Source: Rhynchopus euleeides (lineage: Eukaryota; Euglenozoa; Diplonemea; Diplonemida; Diplonemidae). From it: DNA of 64,000 bases. Location: positions 1,116,001 to 1,180,000 of the forward strand of contig OY723302.1 of assembly GCA_963210315.1 (NCBI GenBank). The letters are read 5' to 3'. The notes beneath the pieces were generated by a model that searched no databases, was not told where the DNA came from, and saw nothing but the letters and a program-made list of their open reading frames with translations. The position numbers and the translations under genes were made by a program. This document shows, piece by piece, positions 20,090 through 31,700 of this stretch (position 1 is the first letter of the stretch; each line of letters starts with the position of its first letter).

Positions 20090-21294
20090 GATGTATAACG
20101 AACTGTAAATTCTGTAAAATTTTGTAAAAAATGGGGGGATTTTTTGGAAAAATGGCCAAAAAAAGAGTGTGGGGAGTTGGGTCCAGTTTAGCAAAGTCCG
20201 TGTATTTGGACGCGGCCCCTCAGATAAGGAAGCCGCGTCTCAGGTGCGATATGGGGTGTTGGAGAATTTCAGGGTTCGGCCCGAAATTCCCGTTCGAACC
20301 GCTATCCCAGGTCCGACTCAAAACTGTGCTGGGCTCTCGGAGACGGGAGCCCGAAAGCGGGAAGACCAAGCCAATTGTTTTTCCGTGCGAGGATCACTCC
20401 TCGACACTGTGTGGAAGCCCTGCAGGGCACATCCATGAGACGCATCACAACAGAAGGGACAGAAGAACATGAGGCCACGAGGAAGCTGGCCGTGTATCGC
20501 AAAGTTTTCGACAACGTAGCATGCCCGAGAGGAACGTTCTTCCCGTTCCCATTCAGGGTACGGTACACCTGAGGACAGCAAAAGACGGTCACCTTGCAGG
20601 CGGGGCAACGCCTGCATGAACGCAGATAAAATTGCAGGATACGTTCCCTGCATCAGGAGCCGGTTGTCAAGCCTCCCGTGTTGCAGTTGTAGGGCTCCGA
20701 ATAACACCCAGTTTCATCGGACCGTAACGAGGATCTTGGCATCGACGAGCCACAGACTGTGACACTTTACAGTCGGAATCGCGTCCGACACCTGGTAGGC
20801 ATTGCCATGCCGATGGAAGGCCCCCCCAGCCCATGGGGGGCCCGGGGTCTCAGACGGTGGGAGGCACTCCAGAGTGGCGTGTGGCCTCCGACCGGCGCGG
20901 ACTGCGCTACAACACCGCAACCGAGGGCACCTGCAACTACATTTGGATGCGGGACACGGCATCTTCTGAGATGCTCGGCGGGGAGAGGGGGTCTCTCTGT
21001 ACCTCCTAGGGAAAGCGGACAGAACGAGGTAGGCACTCGGAGATGGAGCCGAGAGGGGCGGACGGGGGTTCTTTCAGGCAGCGCCGCAACAGCGAGAAGA
21101 ACACGTGCAACCCCAGAACATGAGGCGCCGTGACGGAGCAACAGGAGAAAACCATAAAAACAGGGCGTCCGGACGACAGACAGGCACGGGACTGGAAACG
21201 CAAACAAACAGACAGCCGAAAAGAAGTCGAAGTGAAACGGTTGTACAAAGGGCTCGGCTTTACCGACGTCCTTAGTACAGAGTGAAACGACGAC
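20090..21294. other. Intergenic region with coding-like tract
   Basis: Contains the second copy of the 40-base repeat (20158-20197) and a minus-strand coding-like tract at 20380-20790 (RLDNRLLMQGTYPAILSAF, LSSGVPYPEWEREE). No intact gene was recognised. Confidence 0.4.
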
Positions 21295-21334
21295 GCCGCC
21301 GAAGGCGGCCAATCCGCCGCCCGAAGGGCGGCGG
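21295..21334 (+). repeat. Two adjacent GC hairpins with GAA triloops
   Basis: GCCGCC-GAA-GGCGGC (21295-21309) and CCGCCGCCC-GAA-GGGCGGCGG (21314-21334) are perfect stems, followed by AAAAAT. The stem sequences differ from those at 19483-19533, but the loop and its closing C-G pair are the same. Confidence 0.85.
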
Positions 21335-21574
21335 AAAAATACAGTGTGGCAGTCCGCAGACACAGATTTTCGGGTCAGAAAAAAAAATTTTTTTTCGACC
21401 CAAAAATTTCGGATTTTTTTCCGGAGGGTGTATGGTGACCATCCCGGAAATCCGAAAAAAACCTGATTTTTCCTGATTTTCGGATTTTTCTCGAAATTCG
21501 CCCTTGTGTCAACCAGTGGCAAATTTTTCGGAAAATCGGGAAAAAACAGGAAAATCCGGAAAATCATACACCCT

Positions 21575-21772
21575 CCGACATGTCGAAATTTCGGCCTACC
21601 TGGCCCAGCTGGGCCCAGGCCTGGCTAACCAAAAATGGCTGAAAAAAAATTCGAAAATTTTCCGAAATTTTTCAGTGTGGCACCCCAGTGAGCCCCAGAT
21701 TCTGTTGAGCCAGGCGGAAAAAAAATTTTTTTTTTGGCCAAATTTTTTTTTTTCGACATGTCGAAATTTCGG
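21575..21772 (+). repeat. Separate copy of the 179-base repeat
   Basis: One full 178-base unit (21575-21752) and the first 20 bases of another, 1.5 kb from the main array. The flanks differ from the array. Confidence 0.85.
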
Positions 21773-23275
21773 ACCCCGGGTCACCAGGGCCGTATGGAAA
21801 TTTAGCCACTGTGGCTAGCCGTAGTGGCTAAAAACAGTTAGGCGTTTTTTTCGATTTTTTTCGAATTTTTCAAAAATTGGACAACTATTTTCCCCAGCCA
21901 AAAAACCTGGCTAAATTGGCTAATTTTGGCTAATTTTGCCTAAATTTCCATACCCCCAAAAACTTCTTTGCGTTCACCAGGATTTCACCAGGGGCCTGGG
22001 CTCTCGCAAAGAAGACTGTTGGCAGCGCGTGCTGTTCACCCATGTAACAGGCAACGAGCCACGTTTTCTTTGAGGCGGAGCGAGGTGGGGTGGGGTTGGG
22101 GGGGGGGGTGTGTGTTGGGAGAGGGGGTGAAGATCGCGAGCCACGAATTTCTGGCTGCCAAAGCCAAAATATAAGAGGGGGGGTCTTTTGAAGCAGCAGA
22201 ATACTGCCAAAGCTTGCAGTTCGATAGCATGTCCCTTGGGCAGCGACGGGACGTCGGGTCGAACGCCCCGCAGAAAAGGGGCGCCTGTATTGTTTGTTGC
22301 CTGTGAACCCATTTCCAAAATGCCGGGCCGGTAAGGGGGGGGTGAGTGGGATCGGGTGTCGGAAGAGGGAGTCAGAAATTCACATGAGGATCGACCCAGA
22401 TCGGGAAGGCAACGAGGCATTTGTTGGTCGGGGGTGGTGGTGGTGGGGTGGGGTGGGGGGTTGTAGAAAACTGTGCACCCTCTTGTGGGACCCTCCCTTT
22501 CCCCCCCCGCCCCCCTCCTACGATCCCACAAAATCCCACAATCCCCGTCCCCTCGCAATTTTTATGGAGCCAAGGCGCTCCTGCCCCCCCCCCCCCCCCC
22601 CTCCCTCCCCCACCCCACCCCAGTAAAAAACATAACACAGCCAAAAGGCTTCTTCACGAGGACCCTGAAGAAAACCTCGAGCATGGCGTGAAGGCAAAGG
22701 AAATGAGGATGTTTACTGCCTGGTCGTCTATACGCCAGACTGTTGTACATCGGGTGCCATAAAAGATTAGGGTGAGAGGGGGAAGAGTGTGTGTGGGGGA
22801 GGAAGAGGAGGGGGTGGGGGGGGGGGAGCGTTTGTGTGTGTGTGTGTAACCGCCCGGCAAAACAAAAAAAGAGATCCTGCCGCTCCTCACCCTATATCAC
22901 ATACACCACCACACCCACACCTCTCCCCCCCCCCCTCTCACACTCGCGCACACACCGCACGCCTGACGTGTCGCTGCCTGGTTGCCTCAAAGGGTGTATT
23001 GCCCAGCCGCAGTTTAGCCTGTCCCCTGCCCCCCACCCCCACCCCCCAGCTTCCCCAAAGGAGGGGGGGGGGGGGCGCAAGTGATATCGTCTGCATTGAC
23101 CGTTGCCTCATGTTCGGAATATCGCCAACACCGGCATCCCATCTCACCTCGCTATATCACGCTGTGCATACCACACCCCACCACCCTCCCCGACACCCAC
23201 TGCCTGCAGGGCCTCTCTCTGATGCGAGGTGCCAGACGTTGAGCCGGCCACCCATTGCCTGTTGTTGCAGGCACG
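21773..23275. other. Intergenic region, low complexity
   Basis: Short GGCTAA/GCTAATTTT repeats at 21800-21945, then G-runs (22098-22108, 22437-22460), C-runs (22586-22610, 22928-22942) and TG/AC tracts (22830-22850). Nothing looks like a gene until the ATG at 23276. Confidence 0.5.
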
Positions 23276-26200
23276 ATGCCGTGCGCCCCGCTCAGCCTTG
23301 CGACGCTGCTCCCACGCCGGGAGCTCGCGCCCCTGTCCCTCCGGGTGACCCGCCAGCTCCGCTTCGCCTCCGGCAGCCCTGTCCCGCCACCCTCGGGAGA
23401 TCCCGCCAGCCCTGCTGACGCCGGCCCTGCCGCAGGGCACCCCACCGCGTCTGAGCAACAGACATTCAACTTAGGCCGCTTGAAGAAACCTGTCGCGAAC
23501 ACTCCGAATCCAACCCCGGATGACCCGGATGCGCTGAAGGTGCCTCAAGTGTCAGCCGGCGGGACACCCGCCGTGACAAATCGCCGGGTTCGGCTTGCCG
23601 GGGTGTATGGGAAGGACGGGTTGGAAGATGACGTGCTGACCCGCACAGACAAGAAAGCCGAACAGATCCGGAAGACCCTTCTGGAGCCGCCTACTGAGGG
23701 GGGGCCTGTCTCCGTGGTGGGGACCGGAAAGGGGCCCAAGCCGCAATGGAGTTTTCTCGACGCCGGCCCGCGTGGGTGGTGGCCCAACGACGAGCGTTTT
23801 ATTGCCGCTCCCCCAGACAAGTATGGCCACCCCCCGGCGGTTGGTGTTCTGACTCAATCGCCCAACACCGTGCGCACACGCGGGACCTCCTCCACCGAGA
23901 GGACTCGCGAAGCACGGGACGTGTGGCTGACCCAGATGGGGCTTCTGAGGCGCCTCGGGTTGGCGCTTGGGCGGCGTCTGACACCGCAGGAGCATGACAT
24001 GCTGCGGACTTCCCACACCATTCTCTGCCTGGTGGCTTTAGTGTCGGTGATGGCGACGCTGTATCAAGCGTATGCCCTTGGGGGAGTGCCAGGGGGTTAT
24101 GGGGAGGGGGGGGATGCGGGGTGATCTGCAGTCACCATGCTGTGTCCGGTTTTACCGCCACCTCTGCAGTGCACACGCACAACACACACGTGAGTCTTTT
24201 GAAATTGGTGTCGAGCACGCCGATCACCTGCTTCTGGAGGGCTCCACCGTATCCCCACACACTCACAAAACAGGTATCTTTTGTACCAGAGGTACAGGTT
24301 CATGTACAGTGGCAGCCATACGGACCCAAAGCTGCGGCGTATCTGCCACGACCTTCTGGAGGTGCAAAGCAAGCGGGGTGACGAGTACGTACAGTGGTGG
24401 TTAGAACTGACGGTATGGCAAGGACTGGGTCAACACTACAGTTGTCCAACAAACATTGGTGGGGTAAAAATGTTGGTGGGGTAAAAACTAAGGTGGATTT
24501 CAGGATTTCTCAGAGCTAAGGTGGGTTATTACCCCACCAATGTTTTTAACCCACCGGGGGCCCTCGCTACCAGTCACTGCTCGTCACAGCTCGTCAGCCA
24601 GTGAGGGGAAGTGGGCCGTGGCTCACTTTTTCTCACTCAGTCACACTTGGTAGCGAAGGCCCCCACCGATGTTTTTACCCCACGGCAGCAGAACACAATG
24701 GAGATTTTTTCAGAACTGTGGTGGGTGGGGTGAGTGCCTCATACGTCGCACGGTGCCTACGCGATCACAGTGTGGTTGAGGGCGTGGGCTGGTTGGGAGG
24801 CGGGGCGTGTGGGAGGGGGCGGGGGGTTGGGGACGGCTATCTTGCAAAGCGCAGCTCTCCTCAGCATCAGCAGAACAGCAGGTACCGGACACAGGGTACG
24901 GAATGCAATGGCGTATACACTTCTGGTTACTGGTGTCGGTACCTGCTGTTCTGCTGATGCTGATGAGAGAGCTGCGCTTTGCAAGATAGCCGTCCCCAAC
25001 CCCCCGCCCCCTCCCACACGCCCGCCTCCCAACCAGCCCACGCCCCCAACCAAACTGTGATCGCGTAGGCACCGTGCGACGTATGAGGCACTCACCCCAC
25101 CCACCACAGTTCTGAAAAAATCTCCATTGTGTTCTGCTGCCGTGGGGTAAAAACATTGGTGGGGTAGCAACATTGGTGGGTTAAAAACATTGGTGGGGTA
25201 AAAACTAAGGTGGATTTTAGGATTTTTTGGAGCTAAGCCACCTGATTTGGCCCAAAACGGGTTCCGCCGAACGCCGCCACACCACCGCCCAACTCCGCCC
25301 AACGCCGCCCAACTCCGCCAAACTCCGCCAAACTCGGGTCAAAATTAGCTCCAAAGTGGCGGACACTACCTGTTTTGCCTTTGCAGACGGGGGGGGGAGG
25401 TGTTGTACTGAGGGATTTTCGCTCAGAAATGCTGAAAAATGAGCCGCCTCACAATATTGGTGACCCTCCACCATCTTCCCAGCACAACTGGAGAGCCACC
25501 CACTCTGCTGCAGTTTGCCGAAGCTAGTACCTGGCGCAGTAACCCAGCGCGTTCACTCCATCGACCTGTACAAGAAGCAGCCCAGCCAGTGGCACAAGCC
25601 CAGGCCGAAGGGGGATGACGTTCTCTCGGGGTACCCGAGGGAACAGAGAGGTAACAGAGCGGGATATCCGTGGGATGTCCCTCGCTGTTACTCTCGTGTC
25701 TTCTGCAGGGTTCCACCTTGGTGTAGGATATCCAACGTGAGAAGCAACATCCCGTGGAGGTTATCCCATAGGATATCCTACCCAAGTTCTGGGAATCGAA
25801 CCACCACCTACGGTTTTCACGCCCGAATACACAGGCTCCATGACAGCACATGGCGGACAACCCAGAATCGAGCGCGGTGGCTCCAGCACATCTCCCGACG
25901 GCGTTCCCCCGAGGGGAGCCTCGCCCGGGTGTACTTTGCACAGAGGAGGGGCGACCCGTCTGGGATGTCGACTGCCGCAGTCACGGTGTCGACACGCAGC
26001 ACCTGAGCGGGTTTTGAACCCGGGACCGTCAATTATCAGGCAGGACCTCAGGCCTTGGGGGGGGGCGCCGACCCGGGCTTCCCCTCCCGGTGCCCTCGCC
26101 TCGAAGGGAGGACGTTTGGTGTGTCGGCATGAGGTGGTGCAGAGGCCTCCCTCTGGAGGCCTGCACCACGCAGCGACGTGGCTCCTGATGGACACGTGGT

Positions 26201-27154
26201 TGAGCAGCACTGGGGGTGAGGGGTGAGGTGATGCCCGGAGCTGACGGCAGGCAGTGCCTACTCAGGACATGCTGAAGGACATGTGAAGTCAGGTTGAAGG
26301 GGTGCGATGTTTATGCAGGCTTACAACGCCATGCTCGTCATCCTCGCTGACAATGTGTGCTGGTGGGTGACTCAAGGGGTCGGTAGCTCCTTCCGCACCA
26401 GGTTTCCTTGTACCAGAAAGCTATCCCCCCATAGGGATGTTCCAATTTAAAGGGTCTCCCACCGCCCAACTCCGTACAACTCCGCCCAACTCCACCAAAC
26501 TCCACCAAACTCCGCCCAACACCGCCAAACTCCGCCCAACTCCGCCAAACTCAGGGCAAAATCAGGTGGCTAAGGTGGGTTTTTACCCCACCAATGTTTG
26601 TTGGATGACTGTAAACAGAGAAGCGGTGCGGTGTGGTGCGGTGCGGTAATCAACGACAGTGCAGTTGACAGCTTGAGGTTGCTGTGCTCTGCATGTTTCA
26701 CAGGGAAGCTTGCAAACCATGCTCTGCACGCCCTCTCTTCTCACCCTGTTTTCACAATACGCTTTGGCAGTTGCCCCCTGCCCCCTTGTTGCACGTTGCC
26801 AACACAACTCACACCCTATCGCAGAAAGTCGTTCCGATCCCGAGGACGCTGGAAGCGGAAGCGGAGCTCGCATGGCGCGAATGCATCAAGAAGGGTTGGA
26901 TCACTTTGGACGATGACGACAAGTGGATGGTCGAGAAGGAGTTCCAAATGACGTACATCCCTCCGCTGGGGCTGACGCCAGCAGATGCTCTCGCCAAGGT
27001 TAGCCGTGCGTAGTGCTGGTTGTGCCTGTTGCTGCTCTGGACGCGGCGCCGTGCCTTCTCCGTTTGGCAGTATCGGGACCGGGTAATGTCGGGTGCTTCT
27101 GTCACACATGCCACGCTTCCATCGATCATTCTGATGTGTTACGTCACCACGTAA
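23276..27154 (+). CDS. Predicted mitochondrial single-pass membrane protein, four exons
   Basis: Exons are inferred at 23276-24069, 24274-24412, 26825-26998 and 27071-27154, with donors GTATGC, GTATGG and GTTAGC, CAG acceptors and matching phases. The N-terminus (MPCAPLSLATLLPRRELAPL, then SLRVTRQLRFASG) is Arg-rich, Ser/Leu-rich and non-acidic, typical of a mitochondrial presequence. A Pro/Gly-rich middle leads to a membrane segment (TILCLVALVSVMATLYQAY) at the end of exon 1. The rest is charged and helical (YQRYRFMYSGS, TLEAEAELAWRECIKKGW), so most of the C-terminus is soluble. Intron 2 is 2.4 kb because it hosts the mobile element at 24446-26605. A CAG ends five bases before the ATG. The final short exon is the least certain. 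No family was recognised; a subunit or assembly factor of an inner-membrane complex would fit. Confidence 0.65.
24661..25164. repeat. Foldback: 232-base inverted arms with a 40-base loop
   Basis: The arms at 24661-24892 and 24933-25164 are reverse complements with very few differences. The outer ends carry the ACCCCAC/GTGGGGT motif and the inner ends GGTACC. A second, shorter pair (GGGGGCC and TCGCTACCA with the complement near 24646-24662) lies just outside. Transcribed within the intron, it would form a long double-stranded hairpin. Confidence 0.9.
25262..25345 (+). repeat. CCGCCCAACT-type decamer array, copy 1
   Basis: About eight imperfect 10-base units (CCGCCCAACT, CCGCCAAACT) ending in CGGGTCAAAATTAGC. 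A longer relative lies at 26460-26563. Confidence 0.75.
26002..26052 (-). ncRNA. tRNA-like fragment
   Basis: On the minus strand a T-arm with a TTCAAAA loop and CGGG/CCCG stem (26008-26022) is flanked by CCTGAG/CTCAGG, which could pair like an acceptor stem, and a CTGATAA stretch resembles an anticodon loop. Only 51 bases separate the ends, the anticodon stem does not pair, and there is no D-arm, so it is not a working cytosolic tRNA. It may be a tRNA-derived SINE remnant. A second T-loop-like GGTTCGATTCC lies near 25793 on the same strand. Confidence 0.25.
26460..26563 (+). repeat. CCGCCCAACT-type decamer array, copy 2
   Basis: About ten imperfect 10-base units in the same orientation as the first array, ending in CAGGGCAAAATCAGG just before the right terminal repeat. 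Confidence 0.75.
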
Positions 27155-27755
27155 CTTGGGCATGTCAAAAACGAATCGAGGTGGACTCAAATGATGAAGC
27201 CACTTGGCTGCGAGTGGCCGTTCAGGATGCGATGGTGCCGACACCCCAGACTGGGTGCAAGCTCTACACTGCTCCGCCACAAACCAGATGCCAGTTTTTT
27301 TCTACCCCAAAAACAAATCCCATACAAAATACAAGTGTTCCCATTGCGTGTGTTAGACATTCGAATGAAGGGTGGGGGGGTGTCTGTGAATTCGACAGGA
27401 GGTTCCGAATCCTCACCAGCCCGGATCTCTACTCACCAGGCCGACCAGACTAACACAGCAGAGCACCTGCTAGTCGCGGTGATCACCCATGGCACCCTCC
27501 TCCCCCCCCCGAGTGCCCGACAGCGTAGGCACAGTCTGCAGAGAGAACAGCCAGCAGGTGGTTCGGAACACTCCACTCCGCCCCCCCGCCTCCCACCCCT
27601 CCCTTTTTCTCAAGGCTCTGTGACCTCAGCAGTGCTCGGGGGGAGGGGGCACCTGCGCCTCTCTTGTTGCAATGTCCCAACTGTGGCAGGGGGGGGTGGG
27701 GTGGTGGTGGTCCACGCCACACACACACATACACTTTTTTGGGGGGGAGGAACGC
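27155..27755. other. Intergenic region
   Basis: No supported gene. It contains a G-run near 27692, CA repeats just before the zinc-ribbon gene, and a TGTGGCAG at about 27680-27688 that could be an acceptor for that gene's leader. Confidence 0.4.
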
Positions 27756-28004
27756 ATGTCGCCGAGGTATCTGAAGGAGCTGCGCGTCCACTGCAGGAAG
27801 TGCGATGCCTACCTCCTGACTTACAACAAGGGTGGGTCGGGGCATTTGGTGAAGTGCTTCATCCACCGCATCGAGGACAACCGCACGGAAGACCCCGGAA
27901 TCTGCCACGAGTGTGGCACCCGGTTTGCACGGGAGGAGGTCATCCGCGGCAAGCCAGCCTTGAAGCTGGTGGGCGGTTCCGTGGTTCCCAGAAGTGCGCC
28001 GTGA
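27756..28004 (+). CDS. Small zinc-ribbon protein
   Basis: The ATG at 27756 starts an 82-residue protein, MSPRYLKELRVHCRKCDAYL onward, ending in TGA. Two CxxC knuckles (HCRKC and ICHEC, about 34 residues apart) form a zinc ribbon. The segments between and after them (LTYNKGGSGHLVKCFIHRI, TRFAREEVIRGKPALKLVGG) look strongly constrained. The frame is also open upstream to 27672, but that part is G-run and TH-repeat low complexity, so the internal ATG is preferred. I recall similar ribbon proteins of unknown function in protists but cannot name the family. An upstream coding exon cannot be excluded. Confidence 0.65.
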   Translation: MSPRYLKELRVHCRKCDAYLLTYNKGGSGHLVKCFIHRIEDNRTEDPGICHECGTRFAREEVIRGKPALKLVGGSVVPRSAP

Positions 28005-28724
28005 AATGCTGCGGAAAAAAAGGTGCGGCTTTTCCCCCCACCCTGGTTTCAGGTGGCGGTGGTTGCACATCTCTCTCTGCTCCTGCCTCCCCGCTTTCCA
28101 AAGCAAGGTTCTGGGGTTTGTGCAGTAGCATTGTGTCGTGAAATGCCGTGTCAGTAGAGTTCTCTAGACCCGGGTTGCATCCCGAATAAATCGGGACGGA
28201 GGAGGCACCGGCAGGACAGGCGGTGATGTGGCTAGGGGGTAGAAACTGCTGTGTGTCGCACCCACCGCATATTCCGCAAACTCCCTGCTTTTCTCCATGA
28301 TGCCCTGTTCAGTTCTTCAGGGTATTCATCCATTTGTTCGCCTTCCTTCGGAACCCTTGATGTGAATGTCTCATTTCCTGCGCCCTTTCGCACACAACAC
28401 GCCCTACATCTTCACATCCACAGGGCTGCGCTGTGCCAAGCACCACGACAGCAGCCCCACCCACCCCCAACTACCCCACCCCAACATACCCCCATATCGA
28501 AGCGAGATAGGGGCGAGTGGGGTGCACAGGAGGATCTGGGAACGCAGCAATGCAGCTGTCGTGAGGCCTTAGAGAACGCGGGCTGACACCCTCCCTCCAC
28601 CTTCCCCTTCCCCTTCCCCCTCCTCCCCCCCCCCCATCCCACACCCACTGCACCCCGAGGGAGCGCTCTCGGAGTGGTGTGCCCTGGTGGGGAGTGAGAT
28701 TTCCCGGGTTGGCGGGGCGAGGCA
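28005..28724. other. Intergenic region before TOR
   Basis: No gene is seen. A CT/C-rich tract (28588-28640, including a run of ten C) lies 85-135 bases before the TOR ATG, as expected for a polypyrimidine tract of a leader splice site. Confidence 0.4.
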
Positions 28725-31700
28725 ATGGATGATTCGGCATGGCGGCTCGCAGGGGTGAACCTGAATATCGAGCGGGACCAGGTGCGGAGTGTTCTGCAGC
28801 TGAAGTCGTTGATCAACGCGCTGAAGACGAAGAACGATGAGACGCGGGAGCTGATATATGCCAAGCTGAAGCGGATTATCAACGAGTGTAAGAAGGGGAA
28901 CCAGGATGCCTACCTTGAGGTGATGCAGGAGGTGAACCAGCTGATTTTCAAGTTCGTTCAGGAGGAGCCTTATGAGCTGTCCGCAGGCATTGCCGCCATC
29001 AACGCGCTGTTGGATATCGTCGACCCGACAGCCGCACAGCTGGCGCAGCTCGGGAATTACACGCGTCTCGCACTGCGTAACTCAGACCGGACGACAGTGG
29101 TTGCGGCGACAAAGACCCTGGGCAGGCTGGCCAAAAAGGGGGGTATCCTCACCTCGGAGCACATCGAGAGAGAAGCGAAGCGCGCCATCGAGACAATCTC
29201 TGAGAAGGAGTCGTCGCGGGACTCGACAAATCTCTATGCATCGGTGCTGGTCATCAAAGAGCTTTCTGTGAACGTGCCTGCCCTGTTTGTGCAGCATGTG
29301 GAGCGGTGCATCGAGCCCATCTGGGTCGCCATCTACGACCACAGCCAGACGGTGCGGGAGGCGGGCGCGGAGGCGCTGAAGGTGATGGTCGAGATCTCCA
29401 CAACCCACGGCGACTCCAGGCTGCACACCAGCCCCCAGAAGCTCCCCGACTTCATGTGGCGGCAGTGCAACTCGGGGCTGACCTCGCGCGACGCCGCGCT
29501 GAACCACGGGGCACTCCTCTGTGTGGGGGATGTCTTCAACAGCACGGGGCCGTTCCTCTTCAACAAATACACCGACACCTACAAATGCGTGCTCGGCCTC
29601 CGCGACAGCAGCCACTCCATGGTCCGCGTGGCAGTGCTCCGCGCCATCCCGGTCCTCGCAAGATACGCCAAGACGGAGTTCAAAAACTACTTCCTCGCCG
29701 ACACCCTGTCGCACCTCCACTCCGCCATCCGCCGGGACAACCGCGACGAGAAGGTCGCCGCCCTCTACGCCCTCGGAGAACTCGCCAGAACGGTAGCCGC
29801 CGTCGCCTGGCGGCCGTATTGGAAAGACAGCCTCAAGGCGATCCAGGCCGTGCTCGAGAGGAAGAGCCGCACCCCTGTCCCGGAGGCCCTGGTGACCTAC
29901 GCGCATGTCGTGGTGGTGAGCCCGCCTCTGGTGGAGCAGCGCGTGACGGAGTTCATGCCCCACCTCTTCCAATACCAGGGGGTGTCCCCTGTGCTGGCGG
30001 AGGCGCTGGACATCATCTCGCAGAACTTCCCCTCGCTGCGGATGACCATCCAGAACAGGCTCCTCGCAGCCCTGCTGCGGACCCTCACGGGGCAGACCAT
30101 CAACTTCAGCGACAACTGCAACTCAGCCTCGATGGCCTCCTCCCACTCCAGCTCACCCGCCTCTGCAGGCTTCCTGTCTGCCCCAGGGCAGGGGGTGGGT
30201 GCCAGGCCTGGTTCACCCGGTGCCTCGCCCCCCTCCGACACACCTCACGACAGCAGCGCAGCGGGTGGGTTGCAGCTCGCGATGTCCTGCGCATCCTCCC
30301 CGCCGCGCGGCGGCGGTGCCGGCAGCTCCGATCTGACAGGCATGGGGGGCGGTACTGACCTGGATAAGTCTGTCGGCCTGTCCACCTCCATCAGCAGCAC
30401 ATTCCTCAGCAGGGAGGCGCCGCGCGGGGGTGCCGCCGACCATTCTGCCGATTCGCTGCGTGCCCCCCACCAGGGGGGTGGGTTTGGGCACAGCGCAGGG
30501 CCCCCAGGGGTGGCGGGTATCGCAGCATCTGCGCCAACCACCACTACCGCTTCCCTCTCGCCGGATCATGCGAAGGCGGCGGATGTTCAGCTGTCGCTTT
30601 ACATCCTGCGTGCGTTCGACTTCTCCCAGCACGACCTGACCTGCTATGTGAGGGACCACATGATGACATTCCTCGACTCGGAGAATGCTGCGATCAGAAA
30701 GGAGGCGGCCCTCACCTGCGCAACCCTGGTCCTCCCGCTCCCCCATGGGACGGGGAGGAATCTCGTCAGCTCGAGGAACAGCTGCATCCAGAGGGCCTGC
30801 AATGCAAACGACTGGGGGAGGCACGCCGCGACCATCCGCGGGGGTCGCGGCGCTGCCGTCGCCGAGGTGGTGTCCCGCCTCCTTGCGATCGCGGTGGCGG
30901 ACCCCGACAGCTCCATTCGGTACGCCATACACCAGTCGCTGGATGGGAGGTTTGCGCACCACCTCGCCAACACGGAGAACCTGAGGTCGCTCGTCATGTC
31001 GATGCATGACGAGAGCCTCCCGATCCGCCTCCGCGCCATGGAGACCATGGCGCACCTGGTGGATTTCAAACCCTCCCATGTGTTGCCCTGCGTCAGGAGG
31101 CAGCTGCTCCAGATCCTTTCCATTATTGAGCACAGCATCGACAACGCGGTTGTTTATGAGAACCTGAGGCTTCTGACGAAGATCACGGAGGCGGCACCCC
31201 AGGTTGTCCAGGCGTACACCACGGTGGTGACGGATGTGCTCCTGATGAGGATGAACGACTTCATGTCGGATGTGGACGTGGCTGTGTCTTACCTCGACCT
31301 CATCACGTCTTTCGCGGAGTCGGTGCAGGTGCTGCTGCTTCCGTACCTCGACACCTTCCTGCCGTTTGTCATCAAGATCCTGCAGGACAGGGGGAACCTG
31401 GCGAAGCTCGACGCTGCCCTGCGTGCCCTCGGGAGCCTTGTCCGTTTCACAGGGTATTCCGTCCGCCCCCTGGAGCAATATCCGCAGCTCCTGCCGACGC
31501 TCTTCTCGATTGTTAAGACGGATGGGGGCCACACCACCGACACACACCCCGCCTCCAAACGCGAAGCGATCAAAGTGCTGGGGACGTGCGGTGCGTTGGA
31601 CCCCTTCCGGTGGCAGCTGCGGGTCAACCAGGGGAGCCGTGCCTCGCGCGGGCTGTGGGATGCCTCCAATAACATCCTCAGCGCCATCCAACACCTCAAG

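Larger units (their letters stand above)
24446..26605. mobile_element. Composite inverted-repeat element with a foldback, inside an intron
   Basis: A 26-base terminal inverted repeat (24446-24471 and 26580-26605, beginning TCCAACAAACATTGGTGG) bounds 2.16 kb lying within intron 2 of the gene at 23276-27154, starting 33 bases after the donor. Inside are a long foldback (24661-25164), further copies of the ATTGGTGGGGTAAAAA motif, two CCGCCCAACT-type repeat arrays (25262-25345, 26460-26563), and tRNA-like fragments. No transposase is seen, so it is non-autonomous. No clear target duplication was found. Confidence 0.65.

Noticed and set aside
26002-26052. A functional tRNA gene
   Set aside because: Too short, no D-arm and no paired anticodon stem.
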